A stretch of 45,046 bases of DNA from the NCBI GenBank assembly GCA_039185015.1, contig JBCDAU010000044.1:1-45046 (forward strand), given 5' to 3'. Position 1 is the first letter of the stretch. Every line of letters begins with the position of its first letter. Of this stretch, positions 7,709 through 16,233 are shown piece after piece. The stretch comes from JBCBSZ01 sp039185015. GTDB lineage: Bacteria > Actinomycetota > Acidimicrobiia > Acidimicrobiales > Poriferisodalaceae. A model generated the notes under the pieces. That model ran no database searches, was not told the DNA's origin, and saw only the letters and a list, made by a program, of their open reading frames with translations. Both the position numbers and the translations under genes were made by a program.

Positions 7709-7840
7709 TATCAATGTCAGGGGATGTCACCCTGATGTTCGGCTTGCTTGACCTCGCAGGCTTCGTTAGCTTGCCGACGCGCCGAGGACCGACGAACGAC
7801 TCGGGCCCTCACGGCCGACCTCCGATGCGGGAGCTCCACC

Positions 7841-9412
7841 ATGCCGACCCTCCTCCGACGAATCGCGCTGATCACCGCCCTCGCACTCGCCGTCGCCGCC
7901 TGCGGCGACAGCGACGGCGGTGACGACACTGACGGCACCACGACCACCGCCACCGAAGCGCCCGCGACGACCGCTGAGGCGACCGAGCCCTCCGACACGA
8001 CCGCGACGACCGAGTCTGACGAGGCACCCGCCGACAGCGGGTTTCCGCGCACGATCGAGCACTCGCTCGGCACCCTCGAACTCGATTCGCAGCCCGAGGT
8101 GGTGGTGGCCCTGTTCTCCGAGGGCATGGGCGAGCAGCTCCTGGCTCTCGGCATCACCCCGGCCGGCTCGCTGCCCTACGTGAGCGCCCTCCCTGCGACC
8201 GGAGAGACCTACGGCCTCGAGACCCTGTATGACGTCGAGCCCATCGGCGCCGACTTCAACCCCAACCTCGAGCTGATCGCCGCGCTACGACCCGACCTCA
8301 TCCTGGTCGACGACGTGTTCCTCGCCAGCCTCTACGACTCCCTCGAGGAGATCGCCCCGACGTTCGCCTATGACCCCTTCTCCGACTGGCGCACCGCGTT
8401 CCGCTCGCTCGCCGAGGTCGTCGGCGCGGAAGAGCAGGCCGAGGCGGTCATCGCCGACTACGAGGCACGCGTCGCGGAGCTCGCGCCGGCCGTGCAGGAG
8501 TTCTTCGGCGATGGCGAGGTCGCCATCCTCCAGGGCGTGCTGGCCAACGAGCAGTCGGCCGGTGGAGGTGAGGGCGCTCGCATCTACGGCGCCGACACCG
8601 ACCCCGGTCAGTTCCTCCAGGGTCTCGGACTGACCGTCTGGGAACCCGAGGACCCGGGTGGCTCGGAGATCGCCGACTCGACCTTCGAGGTGAGCGCCGA
8701 GGTCATCGCCGACGTCGACGCAGACGCCATCCTCTACCTCCGCGAGGACGCGTTCTTCGCCTCACCGGAGGCCATCGCCGAGGATCCGATCTGGCAGGCG
8801 ACCGGCGCGGCGAGCTCGGGCAACCTCTACTTCCTCGAGTTCGGTGCGCAGGCCCGACTCGGCGGCCCGCTCAGCAAGTTCATCGCCCTCGATGCGATGC
8901 AGGCGCTGATCACCGGCACCGAGATCGGCGAGGGCGACGTGCCCGAGGTCGAGGCACCGGAGGACGCCGGCGGCGGCTCGACGATCGTCGAGGCCGCCGA
9001 AGCGGCGGGCGCCACGTTCATCCCGCAGTTCGCCGCCTTCTCCGCCGGGTTCAACGAGGCGATCACGGGAGAGGGTCCGGTGACCGCCTTCTTCCCGACC
9101 GACGAGGCGTTCTTCGCAGCGCAGGCGACCGACGTCGGAGCCGCGCTCACCGAGGACTTCGCCCTGCTGGACGAGTTCCTCCAGTACCACGCCGTGCCCG
9201 GGGTGGCGTTGACGGCCGCGGACGTCATCGCCGCCGGGCAGCTCGACACCGTCCTCGGCGAGCCGATCACCGTCACCGTCGAGGGCGACACGGTCGTGCT
9301 CAACGGCGGCCAGGCGACGGTGGCCATGGCCGACCTCGTCGCCGACAACGGCGTGGCGCACCTCATCGACGGCCTGCTGATCCCACCATCCAGGGTCGAC
9401 CAGTTCGGTTGA
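7841..9412 (+). CDS. Iron-siderophore-type substrate-binding lipoprotein fused to a fasciclin domain
   Basis: A 523-aa secreted lipoprotein. The start is ATG 7841, after GGGAG. Residues 1-20 are a signal peptide with lipobox VAAC (C21), followed by a Thr/Asp-rich linker to about residue 65. Residues about 67-370 resemble a class III periplasmic-binding fold of the Fe-siderophore/B12 type (TIEHSLGTLELDSQPEVVVAL, NLELIAALRPDLILVDD, FEVSAEVIADVDADAILYL). After a Gly/Ser linker, residues about 378-520 form a FAS1 domain (VTAFFPTDEAFFA and NGVAHLIDGLLIPP). No permease or ATPase gene is adjacent. The role is probably ligand capture at the cell surface, with FAS1 adding adhesion or partner binding; the ligand is not determinable. 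Confidence 0.85.
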   Translation: MPTLLRRIALITALALAVAACGDSDGGDDTDGTTTTATEAPATTAEATEPSDTTATTESDEAPADSGFPRTIEHSLGTLELDSQPEVVVALFSEGMGEQLLALGITPAGSLPYVSALPATGETYGLETLYDVEPIGADFNPNLELIAALRPDLILVDDVFLASLYDSLEEIAPTFAYDPFSDWRTAFRSLAEVVGAEEQAEAVIADYEARVAELAPAVQEFFGDGEVAILQGVLANEQSAGGGEGARIYGADTDPGQFLQGLGLTVWEPEDPGGSEIADSTFEVSAEVIADVDADAILYLREDAFFASPEAIAEDPIWQATGAASSGNLYFLEFGAQARLGGPLSKFIALDAMQALITGTEIGEGDVPEVEAPEDAGGGSTIVEAAEAAGATFIPQFAAFSAGFNEAITGEGPVTAFFPTDEAFFAAQATDVGAALTEDFALLDEFLQYHAVPGVALTAADVIAAGQLDTVLGEPITVTVEGDTVVLNGGQATVAMADLVADNGVAHLIDGLLIPPSRVDQFG

Positions 9413-9449
9413 GCCGGAGTCTCGCGGCCGGAACTGCGAGGCTGTCGCC

Positions 9450-10727
9450 GTGGAGGTCGATGCCGTCGTCTGGGTCGCTGCGATCGTCGTCGGCTACGCC
9501 CTCGTCTCGCGACGGACCTCGGCCTGGCCGCTGAGCGGACCGATGGTGTTCGTCGCCGGGGGGTATGCCCTCGGCGACGATGGTCTCGGGTTGCTCGAAC
9601 TGCGGGTCGGAGGCGAGGAGGTCGTGCTGCTCGCCGAGGTGACCCTCGCGGTGTTGCTGTTCTCCGACGCCGCCCGAGCGGACCCGATGACGCTCACCAA
9701 GGAGTACACCCTCCCCGCTCGCCTCCTCGGGATCGGCCTGCCACTCACGATCGCACTCGGCACGATCGTGACCGCGCTGCTGCTCACCGACCTCGACCTC
9801 GCCGAGGCGGCGTTGGTCGCCGCCATCCTCGCCCCGACCGACGCTGCCCTCGGCCAGCCGGTCGTGACCGACCCGTCGGTCCCAGCTCGCGTCCGAGAGA
9901 CCCTGAACGTCGAGAGCGGCCTCAACGACGGTCTCGTCGTCCCGGTCGTGACGGTGCTGATCGCCTTCACCGAGCGCGGTGACGGCGGTGGGGCCACGGA
10001 CTGGGTACGACTGGCCGCAGAGCAGATCGGCATCGGCACGGCGGTCGGCCTCGGGGTCGCGCTCGTCGCCGGGACCGCGGTGCTCCGGGCGATCCGGGCG
10101 GGATGGGTCGAGGAGGCCTACGCCCAGCTCGCGTTCCTGGCGATGGCGATCGGGGCGTGGTCGCTGGCCTCGACGCTCGACGGCAACGGCTTCATCGCTG
10201 CGTTCGTCGCCGGGCTCACCCTGGCCGTGACGACCGACGGTGAGGGGGAGGAGCACGTCCTGGTCGCCGAGGACGTCGGGCAGCTGCTCGCGCTGGTGGC
10301 CTTCGTCCTCTTCGGGGCGCTGTTCGTCGGACCCGCGCTCGGCGAGCTCACCGTGCCCGTCCTGGTCTGTGCCGTGGGCACGCTCACGATGGGCCGGATG
10401 CTCCCCGTCGCGTTGTCGCTCACGGGCACCGGTCTCCGACGTCCGACCGTCGCGTTCATCGGCTGGTTCGGACCGAGGGGCCTCGCCTCGCTGTTGTTCG
10501 GTCTGTTGCTCGTGACCGAGGCGGAGATCGAGGCCGGAGACGACCTGTTCACCGTCATCACGACGGTGGTGCTCGCGTCGATCATCCTCCACGGCATGAC
10601 GGCCGGCCCCCTGGCCCGTCGTTACGGCCGCTGGTACGCCTCGATGGACGACGAGGACATGGCGGAGGACGCCGAGACGATGGGCCCGATCCGGCCCCGC
10701 TGGTACCGACCGTTCCGGTCGAGTTGA
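9450..10727 (+). CDS. Cation/proton antiporter (CPA1, NhaP-type)
   Basis: A 425-aa polytopic membrane protein with about 12 hydrophobic segments. Conserved CPA1 features are present: ILAPTDAALGQPVV (TD motif) and LNVESGLNDGLVVPVVTVL (the ND pair of the ion-binding site). The C-terminal transmembrane region has FIGWFGPRGLASLLFGLLL. It should exchange Na+ or K+ for H+. The C-terminal tail (SMDDEDMAEDAETMGPIRPRWYRPF) is short and acidic and lacks a TrkA domain. The start GTG 9450 has no clear ribosome-binding site; GAGGCT lies 6 bases upstream. The gap to the preceding lipoprotein gene is 37 bases. Confidence 0.9.
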   Translation: MEVDAVVWVAAIVVGYALVSRRTSAWPLSGPMVFVAGGYALGDDGLGLLELRVGGEEVVLLAEVTLAVLLFSDAARADPMTLTKEYTLPARLLGIGLPLTIALGTIVTALLLTDLDLAEAALVAAILAPTDAALGQPVVTDPSVPARVRETLNVESGLNDGLVVPVVTVLIAFTERGDGGGATDWVRLAAEQIGIGTAVGLGVALVAGTAVLRAIRAGWVEEAYAQLAFLAMAIGAWSLASTLDGNGFIAAFVAGLTLAVTTDGEGEEHVLVAEDVGQLLALVAFVLFGALFVGPALGELTVPVLVCAVGTLTMGRMLPVALSLTGTGLRRPTVAFIGWFGPRGLASLLFGLLLVTEAEIEAGDDLFTVITTVVLASIILHGMTAGPLARRYGRWYASMDDEDMAEDAETMGPIRPRWYRPFRSS

Positions 10728-10731
10728 GCGC

Positions 10732-10917
10732 TCAGACGACCGGCCCGCGGTCGTAGGCGCTCCCGGGGAGGACCGGCACGACCTCGACGCTGTCCTGCGC
10801 TGACGCAGCGAGCTCGTGGGTGTTGGGGACCACGTGCTGGCGGCTGTCGCGGCTGGTCGGGTCGGAGATCACGCGGACGATGCGCATCTCGTCCTCGTGG
10901 GGGGTGACGTCGCTCAC
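10732..10917 (-). CDS. Small hypothetical protein (61 aa)
   Basis: A short acidic protein (starts MSDVTPHEDEMRIVRV) with no membrane segment or recognised domain. It is supported as a gene by a good Shine-Dalgarno (GAGGAG, 5 bases before the GTG at 10917), coherent high-GC codon usage, and a snug convergent end 4 bases from the antiporter. It lies downstream of guaA on the same strand. Function unknown. Confidence 0.6.
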   Translation of the reverse strand: MSDVTPHEDEMRIVRVISDPTSRDSRQHVVPNTHELAASAQDSVEVVPVLPGSAYDRGPVV

Positions 10918-10979
10918 GGTGTCTCCTCGTCGTCGCTCACCCGACTCATCGGCATCGGTCGGCGTGGTTCCAACAAGGC

Positions 10980-10995
10980 GGGCACAACTGTGCCC
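10980..10995. terminator. Short hairpin downstream of guaA
   Basis: GGGCACA and TGTGCCC form a perfect 7-bp inverted repeat separated by AC, 21 bases past the guaA stop. On the minus strand it is followed by a moderately T-containing stretch. It may end guaA transcription, or equally serve as an operator for the small gene starting at 10917. Confidence 0.4.
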
Positions 10996-11016
10996 CAGGC
11001 CCCGCTCACGTGCGGG

Positions 11017-12564
11017 TCACTCCCACTCGATCGTGCCCGGGGGCTTCGAGGTGATGTCGTAGGCGACCCGATTGATGCCGGGCACCTCGTTGATGATCCG
11101 GCTGGCGACCTGGTCGAGCACCTCGTAGGGGATGCGAGCCCAGTCGGCGGTCATCGCGTCCTCGCTGGTGACCGCCCTGACGATCGCAGGATGGCCGTAC
11201 GTTCGCTCGTCGCCCATGACGCCCACGGACCGCACGTCGGCGGCGAGCACGACGAAGGCCTGCCAGATGTCGCGCTCGAGGCCCTCCTCGCGGAGGATCT
11301 CCCGGAAGATGGCGTCGGCTTTCTGGAGCAGCTCGACCCGCTCCTCGGTGATCTCACCGAGGATCCGGACGGCCAGTCCGGGCCCCGGGAACGGATGGCG
11401 CCACACGATCTCGTCGGGCAGGCCGAGCTCGGTGCCGAGCGAGCGGACCTCGTCCTTGAACAGGGCCCGTAGGGGTTCGACGAGCTCGAAGTCCATGTCG
11501 TCGGGCAGGCCGCCGACGTTGTGATGGCTCTTGATCGTCGAGGCGGTCGCCGAGCCGGACTCGATGACGTCGGGGTAGAGCGTGCCCTGGACGAGGAAGC
11601 GGGCGTCCTCGATCCCACCGGCGGCGGACTCGAAGACGCGGATGAACTCCTCGCCGATGATCTTGCGCTTGTGCTCGGGCTCGGTCACGCCCTGGAGGCG
11701 ACCGAGGAACCGCTCGCCGGCGTCGACGTGGATCAGCTCGATGCCCTGGTGGCGGCGGAAGGTCTCGATGACCTGCTCGGACTCGCCGAGGCGCATCAGC
11801 CCGGTGTCGACGTAGACGCAGGTGAGCTGGTGGCCGATCGCCCGGTGCACGAGGGCTGCGGCCACGGCCGAGTCGACGCCGCCCGACAACCCGCAGATCG
11901 CCCGACCCGAGCCGACCTGGGCCCGGACCAGCTCGACCTGCTCATCGAGCACCGAGGCGGTCGTCCAGGTGGGCCGCAGCTCGCACACGTCGTAGAGGAA
12001 CCGCTCGAGCATGGCCTGACCGTGCGGCGTATGGGCGACCTCGGGGTGGAACTGCACCCCGTGGAGCCGGCGATCGACGTGCTCGAGCACAGCGACCGGA
12101 GCGTCGGGGGCGCTGCCCGCGACCCGGAACCCCTCGGGCGCCTCGACGATGGAGTCGAAGTGGCTCATCCAGACCGTCTGCTCGGCCGGCGGCGCCTCAC
12201 CGAGCAGCACCGAGGCACCGTCGCACCGCAACGGCGTGCGGCCGTACTCGCCCTTGCCGGTGTTGGCGACTCGCCCCCCGAGCTGCTGGGCGAGCAGCTG
12301 GGCGCCGTAGCAGATGCCCAGCACGGGCACGCCCAGCTCATAGACGCCGGGATCGATGTCGGGCGCACCCTCGACGTGGACCGATGCCGGTCCGCCACTG
12401 AAGATGATCCCGGCCGGATGCGCCTCGGCGAAGCGCTCGGCGCTCCACGTGTGCGGGACGATCTCGGAGTAGACGTGCGCCTCGCGGACCCGACGGGCGA
12501 TCAGCTGGGCGTACTGCGCCCCGAAGTCGACGACGAGGACGGTCTGCCGGTCGGTGGGGGTCAT
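11017..12564 (-). CDS. guaA: GMP synthase (glutamine-hydrolysing)
   Basis: A 515-aa enzyme converting XMP to GMP with ATP and glutamine. The N-terminal class I amidotransferase domain has GICYG with nucleophile C85 and the catalytic pair H173/E175 in FHPEVAHT. The ATP pyrophosphatase P-loop is SGGVDS (227-232). The dimerisation domain ends with ITSKPPGTIEWE, the canonical C-terminus. Length is typical. The start is ATG 12564; a weak upstream purine run gives no clear ribosome-binding site. TAGGCT on the minus strand (12600-12605) could be a -10 giving a leader of about 30 bases. Confidence 0.98.
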   Translation of the reverse strand: MTPTDRQTVLVVDFGAQYAQLIARRVREAHVYSEIVPHTWSAERFAEAHPAGIIFSGGPASVHVEGAPDIDPGVYELGVPVLGICYGAQLLAQQLGGRVANTGKGEYGRTPLRCDGASVLLGEAPPAEQTVWMSHFDSIVEAPEGFRVAGSAPDAPVAVLEHVDRRLHGVQFHPEVAHTPHGQAMLERFLYDVCELRPTWTTASVLDEQVELVRAQVGSGRAICGLSGGVDSAVAAALVHRAIGHQLTCVYVDTGLMRLGESEQVIETFRRHQGIELIHVDAGERFLGRLQGVTEPEHKRKIIGEEFIRVFESAAGGIEDARFLVQGTLYPDVIESGSATASTIKSHHNVGGLPDDMDFELVEPLRALFKDEVRSLGTELGLPDEIVWRHPFPGPGLAVRILGEITEERVELLQKADAIFREILREEGLERDIWQAFVVLAADVRSVGVMGDERTYGHPAIVRAVTSEDAMTADWARIPYEVLDQVASRIINEVPGINRVAYDITSKPPGTIEWE

Positions 12565-12621
12565 GGGGGAGGCCCGCTCCGCGTTCGAGGGAAACGATCA
12601 GCCTAGGACGCTCCGGGCCGC

Positions 12622-13545
12622 TCAGGCGGGACGTCGGCCGGTGAGATCGGCGCAGAACGAGCGGATCGCCCCGACCAGCTGGTGCGGTGCCTCCCACGGG
12701 ACGAAGTGGCCACAGTCGCGGAGCAGGAACGGGCCGACGTGGTTCGGGAACGCGGCTGCCGCCATGCGATCGAACGCCGGGTAGAGGACGTGGTCGCTGG
12801 GCCCGAAGAGCAGGCAGGTCGGCGTCGGGTTGGGCGACGCCATCCGGCCGGGCTCTCGCCGTGCGGCCTCGGAGAACGTCGACTCGTACCCACCGAAGCT
12901 CGCTCGCAGCCGAGCCGCATCACCGAACGGCTCGACGTGGAAGGCGACCGCCTCCTCGTCGAAGGTGCCCGGATGGGCCCAGAAGCGCGATGTGTAGAAG
13001 GTGGCGATGTATCGGTGCCGCTGGTCGGCCGTCGTGAGCTCGGCCGCGAGCGCGTCGGGGTCGGTGCCCTGCCGAAGGAAGTAGTCCGCCGCCTCCCGCG
13101 GCGCACGCGTGTCCGGTAGGTGCGCCATCAACTCCTTGGAGAAGGCGAGCGGTGAGTTGAACAGCACCAGTCGATCGCACCGATCCGGCGCACGGAGCGA
13201 GATGTCCTGGATGACCGGTCCGCCGATGTCACCGCCGCACCACACCGGGCGCTCGAGGCCGAGGTGGTCGACGAGCGCGAGGAGGTCCAGGGCGTGGCTC
13301 GCGACGTCGTGGAAGTCCTCGGCGACACCGGAGTCGCCGAAGCCGCGCAGGTCGGGGACGACCACGTCGAAGCCGGCATCGGCGAGCGGTTCGATCACCC
13401 GCCAGTAGAGGCGCTTCGACTCGGGCCACCCGTGCACGCACACGAGGGGGACGCCGCCGTGACCGGCGCGGACGTAGGCGATCTCGACGCCGGCCCCCGG
13501 TCCTCGTTCCACGGTGAAGCGGTCGGGATCGAGGTCGGCGCGCAT
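12622..13545 (-). CDS. Alpha/beta hydrolase, epoxide hydrolase/dehalogenase-like
   Basis: A 307-aa cytoplasmic hydrolase. Motifs in order: HGWPES oxyanion-hole loop (39-43), PDLRGFGDS (64-72), nucleophile elbow GGDIGG with Asp106 as nucleophile, and GHFVPWEAP with catalytic His280. An Asp nucleophile is typical of epoxide hydrolases and haloacid/haloalkane dehalogenases rather than serine esterases. The start is ATG 13545; the frame extends to a TTG at 13590, which is less likely. It is divergent from the phasin-like gene. Confidence 0.88.
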   Translation of the reverse strand: MRADLDPDRFTVERGPGAGVEIAYVRAGHGGVPLVCVHGWPESKRLYWRVIEPLADAGFDVVVPDLRGFGDSGVAEDFHDVASHALDLLALVDHLGLERPVWCGGDIGGPVIQDISLRAPDRCDRLVLFNSPLAFSKELMAHLPDTRAPREAADYFLRQGTDPDALAAELTTADQRHRYIATFYTSRFWAHPGTFDEEAVAFHVEPFGDAARLRASFGGYESTFSEAARREPGRMASPNPTPTCLLFGPSDHVLYPAFDRMAAAAFPNHVGPFLLRDCGHFVPWEAPHQLVGAIRSFCADLTGRRPA

Positions 13546-13584
13546 GGTCGACACCGTAGTGACGCGCTTCACATCGATGAGTGC

Positions 13585-13612
13585 TTGCAAGAGTTAGCAC
13601 ACCGTGTACAGT
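13585..13612 (+). promoter_or_regulatory. Promoter of the phasin-like gene
   Basis: TTGCAA (13585-13590), 16 bases, then TACAGT (13607-13612) form a plausible sigma-70-type promoter in the 97-base divergent gap. It predicts transcription from about 13619, just ahead of the GGAGG ribosome-binding site at 13629-13633. The heptamer TTGCAAG occurs twice, at 13585-13591 and 13614-13620, flanking the -10, so a repressor could bind there. Confidence 0.5.
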
Positions 13613-13642
13613 TGCAAGCAGAACAACGGAGGAATGAAGAAC

Positions 13643-14095
13643 ATGCCCCTCAGCGAGACGCTCTCCACCGCCGAGCAGAAGCTCGACGAGCAGCGCGCCA
13701 AGGTCAACGAGGCGTTCGACAACGGCCGTGCCCGCCTCAAGGCCGTCGCCGACGACGCCGTCGAGGTCACCGAGGGTGGCGTCGAGCAGGCCACGTCCAC
13801 GCTCATGGAGCAGGTCAAGATCTGGCGCGAGCGCTCGCTCGACGATCTCGGCCGCTTCAACACCATCGTCGTCGACGCGACGACCTCGGTCGCCAAGCGC
13901 GTGCCCCGCGCCGAGCTGCCCTTCTCCGGCAAGCTCCCGGCCGCCGACCAGCTGATCGGCGACGGCTTCGACTACGCCATCGCCCTCGCCAAGCTCCAGA
14001 AGCAGTTCGCCCTCGACCTCGTCGCCGCCGCGCAGACCGAGGCGCCGGCCGAGAAGAAGGCATCGAACAAGAAGGCTGCCCCCAAGGCCGCCTGA
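13643..14095 (+). CDS. Phasin-like protein
   Basis: A 150-aa, largely helical, heptad-rich protein (LSTAEQKLDEQRAKVNEAFDNGRARLKAV...). It has a Lys/Ala/Pro-rich C-terminal tail (KKASNKKAAPKAA). Size, amphipathic helices and the basic tail resemble phasins and other granule- or surface-associated coiled-coil proteins, including heparin-binding haemagglutinin-like proteins; no diagnostic motif separates these. The start is ATG 13643, 9 bases from GGAGG; an ATG at 13634 sits too close to the same site. No PHA synthase gene is in the window. A strong hairpin terminator follows at 14218-14256. Confidence 0.62.
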   Translation: MPLSETLSTAEQKLDEQRAKVNEAFDNGRARLKAVADDAVEVTEGGVEQATSTLMEQVKIWRERSLDDLGRFNTIVVDATTSVAKRVPRAELPFSGKLPAADQLIGDGFDYAIALAKLQKQFALDLVAAAQTEAPAEKKASNKKAAPKAA

Positions 14096-14217
14096 CCCAG
14101 ATCGTCGACGAGCGGAACGGACCCCCTCCAAGCTCGCTCGCGACGACGCATCCGGCCCACGGGCTGAGATGCCAGACACCGTCCGCGGGATCCCCCTCTC
14201 CGCGGCGGCGTCTCCGA

Positions 14218-14267
14218 GAAGCGCCCGGATCGATCCCCTTCCGATCCGGGCGCTTCGCCGTTTTCGG
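14218..14267. terminator. Strong bidirectional terminator
   Basis: A perfect 15-bp inverted repeat (14218-14232 with 14242-14256, 9-base loop), GAAGCGCCCGGATCG paired with its complement, is followed on the plus strand by GCCGTTTT. It lies between the phasin-like gene and the convergent ankyrin gene and can serve both. It is 122 bases past the phasin stop, with no gene between. Confidence 0.8.
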
Positions 14268-14287
14268 TGCTGGCGCGTCCCGCCGGG

Positions 14288-14590
14288 CTACCTCTCCGAG
14301 CGGGTCCGCTCGATGATCACCTCCATGCCGACGAGCTTCAGCCGGGCAGCCCGTGAGCGCGGTGACTCACCCACGCCGTTCTGGAGGTCGGGGTCGGCGC
14401 CGCGGCGGAGGAGGGCCCGCACCAGCTCGGGACGCTGGTGCGACACCGCGAGCATGAGCAGCGAGTCGCCGTGGGCGTCTGCGAGGTCGACGGAGAGCCC
14501 CGTGTCGAGGAAGGCCAGCAGCTCCTCTGCCGCTCCGGCTCGGGCGAGCTCGAAGAGCTGCGCCGACAGATCCAGGTCGTCGTCGTCCAC
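14288..14590 (-). CDS. Ankyrin-repeat protein
   Basis: A 100-aa protein. LFELARAGAAEELLAFLDTGLSVDLADAHGDSLLMLAVSHQRPELVRALLRRGADPDLQN contains about two ankyrin repeats with the LLxxGADxxxxN signature. No enzymatic domain is attached and there is no signal peptide, so it is a small cytoplasmic interaction module. Partners are unknown. It starts with MDDDD at 14590 and runs convergently into the terminator at 14218-14267. Confidence 0.82.
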   Translation of the reverse strand: MDDDDLDLSAQLFELARAGAAEELLAFLDTGLSVDLADAHGDSLLMLAVSHQRPELVRALLRRGADPDLQNGVGESPRSRAARLKLVGMEVIIERTRSER

Positions 14591-14749
14591 CGTCTTCGAC
14601 CCTATGCGCTGCGGGCCGGAGCGGACGGGTCGGCACGCACTCCCCCGAGCTGCGCTCTCCGACCCGTCCGTCCGTGTGCCCGCTGGAGAGCAGAGCGCCG
14701 GCCCGCCCTGCTGATACGCGAGAAACGCGAACGCGACGAGACTGGTCCC

Positions 14750-15460
14750 ATGTCGTCACCACCCACCCGCCTCACCGTGGTCGTGACCGGCGCCAACCGC
14801 GGCATCGGCCTCGAGGTCACACGCCAGCTCGCCGAGCTCGGCCACACCGTCCTCCTCGGGTCGCGGTCGTCGACCCGGGGAGCCGAGGCCGCGCGTTCGC
14901 TGGCGGGGCTCGACGGCACCGTGCGACCGCTCCGCCTCGACGTCGCCGACCAGGTGTCGATCGCGGACGCGGCGTCCGAGGTCGAGGCCGCCATCGGTCG
15001 GGTCGACGTCGTGATCAACAACGCTGCCATCCACTACGACACCGCCAACCTGGCGACCGCACCGGACCTCGACCTGGTGCGCGAAGCGATGGAGACCAAC
15101 GTCTACGGCGCCTGGCACGTCGTGCTCGCGTTCCTCCCGCTGCTGCGACGGAGCTCGCACGGTCGCATCGTGAACGTCTCCAGCGGTGCCGGCGCGCTCT
15201 CCGAGATGGGCGGCTCCCTGCCGGCCTACCGGCTGTCGAAGGTGAGCCTCAACGCGCTCACCCGCATGTGGGCGGCCGAGCTCGGCGGCGACCGGATCCT
15301 GGTCAACGCCGTCTGTCCGGGCTGGGTCGCCACGGACATGGGTGGCGCCGGCGGCCGACCGGTGAACGATGGCGCGGACGGGATCGTGTGGGCGGCCACC
15401 CTGCCCGACGACGGTCCGACCGGCGGGTTCTTCCGCGACCGGCAGCCGATCGACTGGTGA
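14750..15460 (+). CDS. Short-chain dehydrogenase/reductase
   Basis: A 236-aa SDR. The Rossmann motif TGANRGIG (13-20), NNAA (90-93), catalytic Ser in NVSSGAG (S144/S145) and YRLSK (Y160, K164) make it a complete classical SDR. The basic residue after the glycine motif and the SRSS segment after beta-2 suggest NADP(H). The closest type is the carbonyl reductase-like group. The ATG 14750 is preceded at 6 bases by GAGACT and no Shine-Dalgarno, hence possibly leaderless. The frame is open upstream, but that is antisense to the ankyrin gene. Confidence 0.93.
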   Translation: MSSPPTRLTVVVTGANRGIGLEVTRQLAELGHTVLLGSRSSTRGAEAARSLAGLDGTVRPLRLDVADQVSIADAASEVEAAIGRVDVVINNAAIHYDTANLATAPDLDLVREAMETNVYGAWHVVLAFLPLLRRSSHGRIVNVSSGAGALSEMGGSLPAYRLSKVSLNALTRMWAAELGGDRILVNAVCPGWVATDMGGAGGRPVNDGADGIVWAATLPDDGPTGGFFRDRQPIDW

Positions 15461-15470
15461 GTACCCGGTG

Positions 15471-16196
15471 CTACGGCGTGAGGGGATGCGGCGAGGTCTC
15501 TGGCAGCCCGTAGACGGTCAGCAGCAGCTGACGGAGCATCGCCGCCGTCGCCCCCCAGACGGTGTCGCCGTCCAGCTCGAAGAAGTGCACCGGTCGCTCG
15601 CCCGCCTCGGGGAACGGCCAGATCTCCTCTCGGTGCACCTCATCGCTCGTCAGCTCCGAGACGGCGACGTGGATGATCCGCTCGACCTCGGCCGGCGACG
15701 GCACCAGTTCGGGCCGGCCGGGCAGCAGCCCGACGAAGGGCACGATCATCGACCCGGACGTGTACGTGTGGAGGCGGTCGAGCTCGCCGACGATCTCGAC
15801 GGTCGTCGGGTCGAGCGCCACCTCCTCCTCGGCCTCGCGCAGCGCCGTCTCGACGAGCTCCTCCCCCTCGTCGCGGGAACCTCCGGGGAAGCTCACCTGG
15901 TGGGTGTGGCTGCGCAGCCGGGGCGATCGGCGAGTGAGGACGACGGTGAGCTCGCCGTCGTCGTCGACGTAGAAGGGGGCGAGCACCGCGGCGTCACGGG
16001 GTCGAGCCGGGACACCGGTCAGCAACACGCCGGGCTCGCGTTCGGCCAGCGCGGCCCGGAGGTCGTCCGGACCGATGCGCCGAAGCTCGGAGGCCAAGCT
16101 CAGCCACGGTGCCGGCGCCCCGACCCGGGATCCCTCCGGCCTCGGAATCACCTGCGGTCCGCCCCGTCCCGGGGGCGGATCGAAGGGCCCACTCAC
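15471..16196 (-). CDS. NUDIX hydrolase, coenzyme A pyrophosphatase-like
   Basis: A 241-aa protein. LTRRSPRLRSHTHQVSFPGG is the CoA-pyrophosphatase (NudL) signature directly before the NUDIX box GSRDEGEELVETALREAEEEVAL. The usual Gly near the end of the box is Ala here. The expected reaction is cleavage of CoA or acyl-CoA to phosphopantetheine and 3',5'-ADP, metal dependent, in the cytoplasm. The start is GTG 16196. It is convergent with the SDR (10-base gap) and 37 bases downstream of the 49-aa gene, perhaps in one transcript. Confidence 0.9.
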   Translation of the reverse strand: MSGPFDPPPGRGGPQVIPRPEGSRVGAPAPWLSLASELRRIGPDDLRAALAEREPGVLLTGVPARPRDAAVLAPFYVDDDGELTVVLTRRSPRLRSHTHQVSFPGGSRDEGEELVETALREAEEEVALDPTTVEIVGELDRLHTYTSGSMIVPFVGLLPGRPELVPSPAEVERIIHVAVSELTSDEVHREEIWPFPEAGERPVHFFELDGDTVWGATAAMLRQLLLTVYGLPETSPHPLTP

Positions 16197-16233
16197 GACT
16201 GCGTCCCCGGCCTGCGCCGGCTCTCCGATCCGC

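Noticed and set aside
7748..7840. Upstream extension of the FAS1-fused lipoprotein (31 extra codons)
   Set aside because: The extension would bury the signal peptide; ATG 7841 has a ribosome-binding site and directly starts a canonical lipoprotein signal.
13576..13602. CIRCE-like arms (GAGTGCT and TTAGCAC) upstream of the phasin gene
   Set aside because: The half-sites are in everted order relative to CIRCE and lack the 9-base spacing, so HrcA control is not supported.
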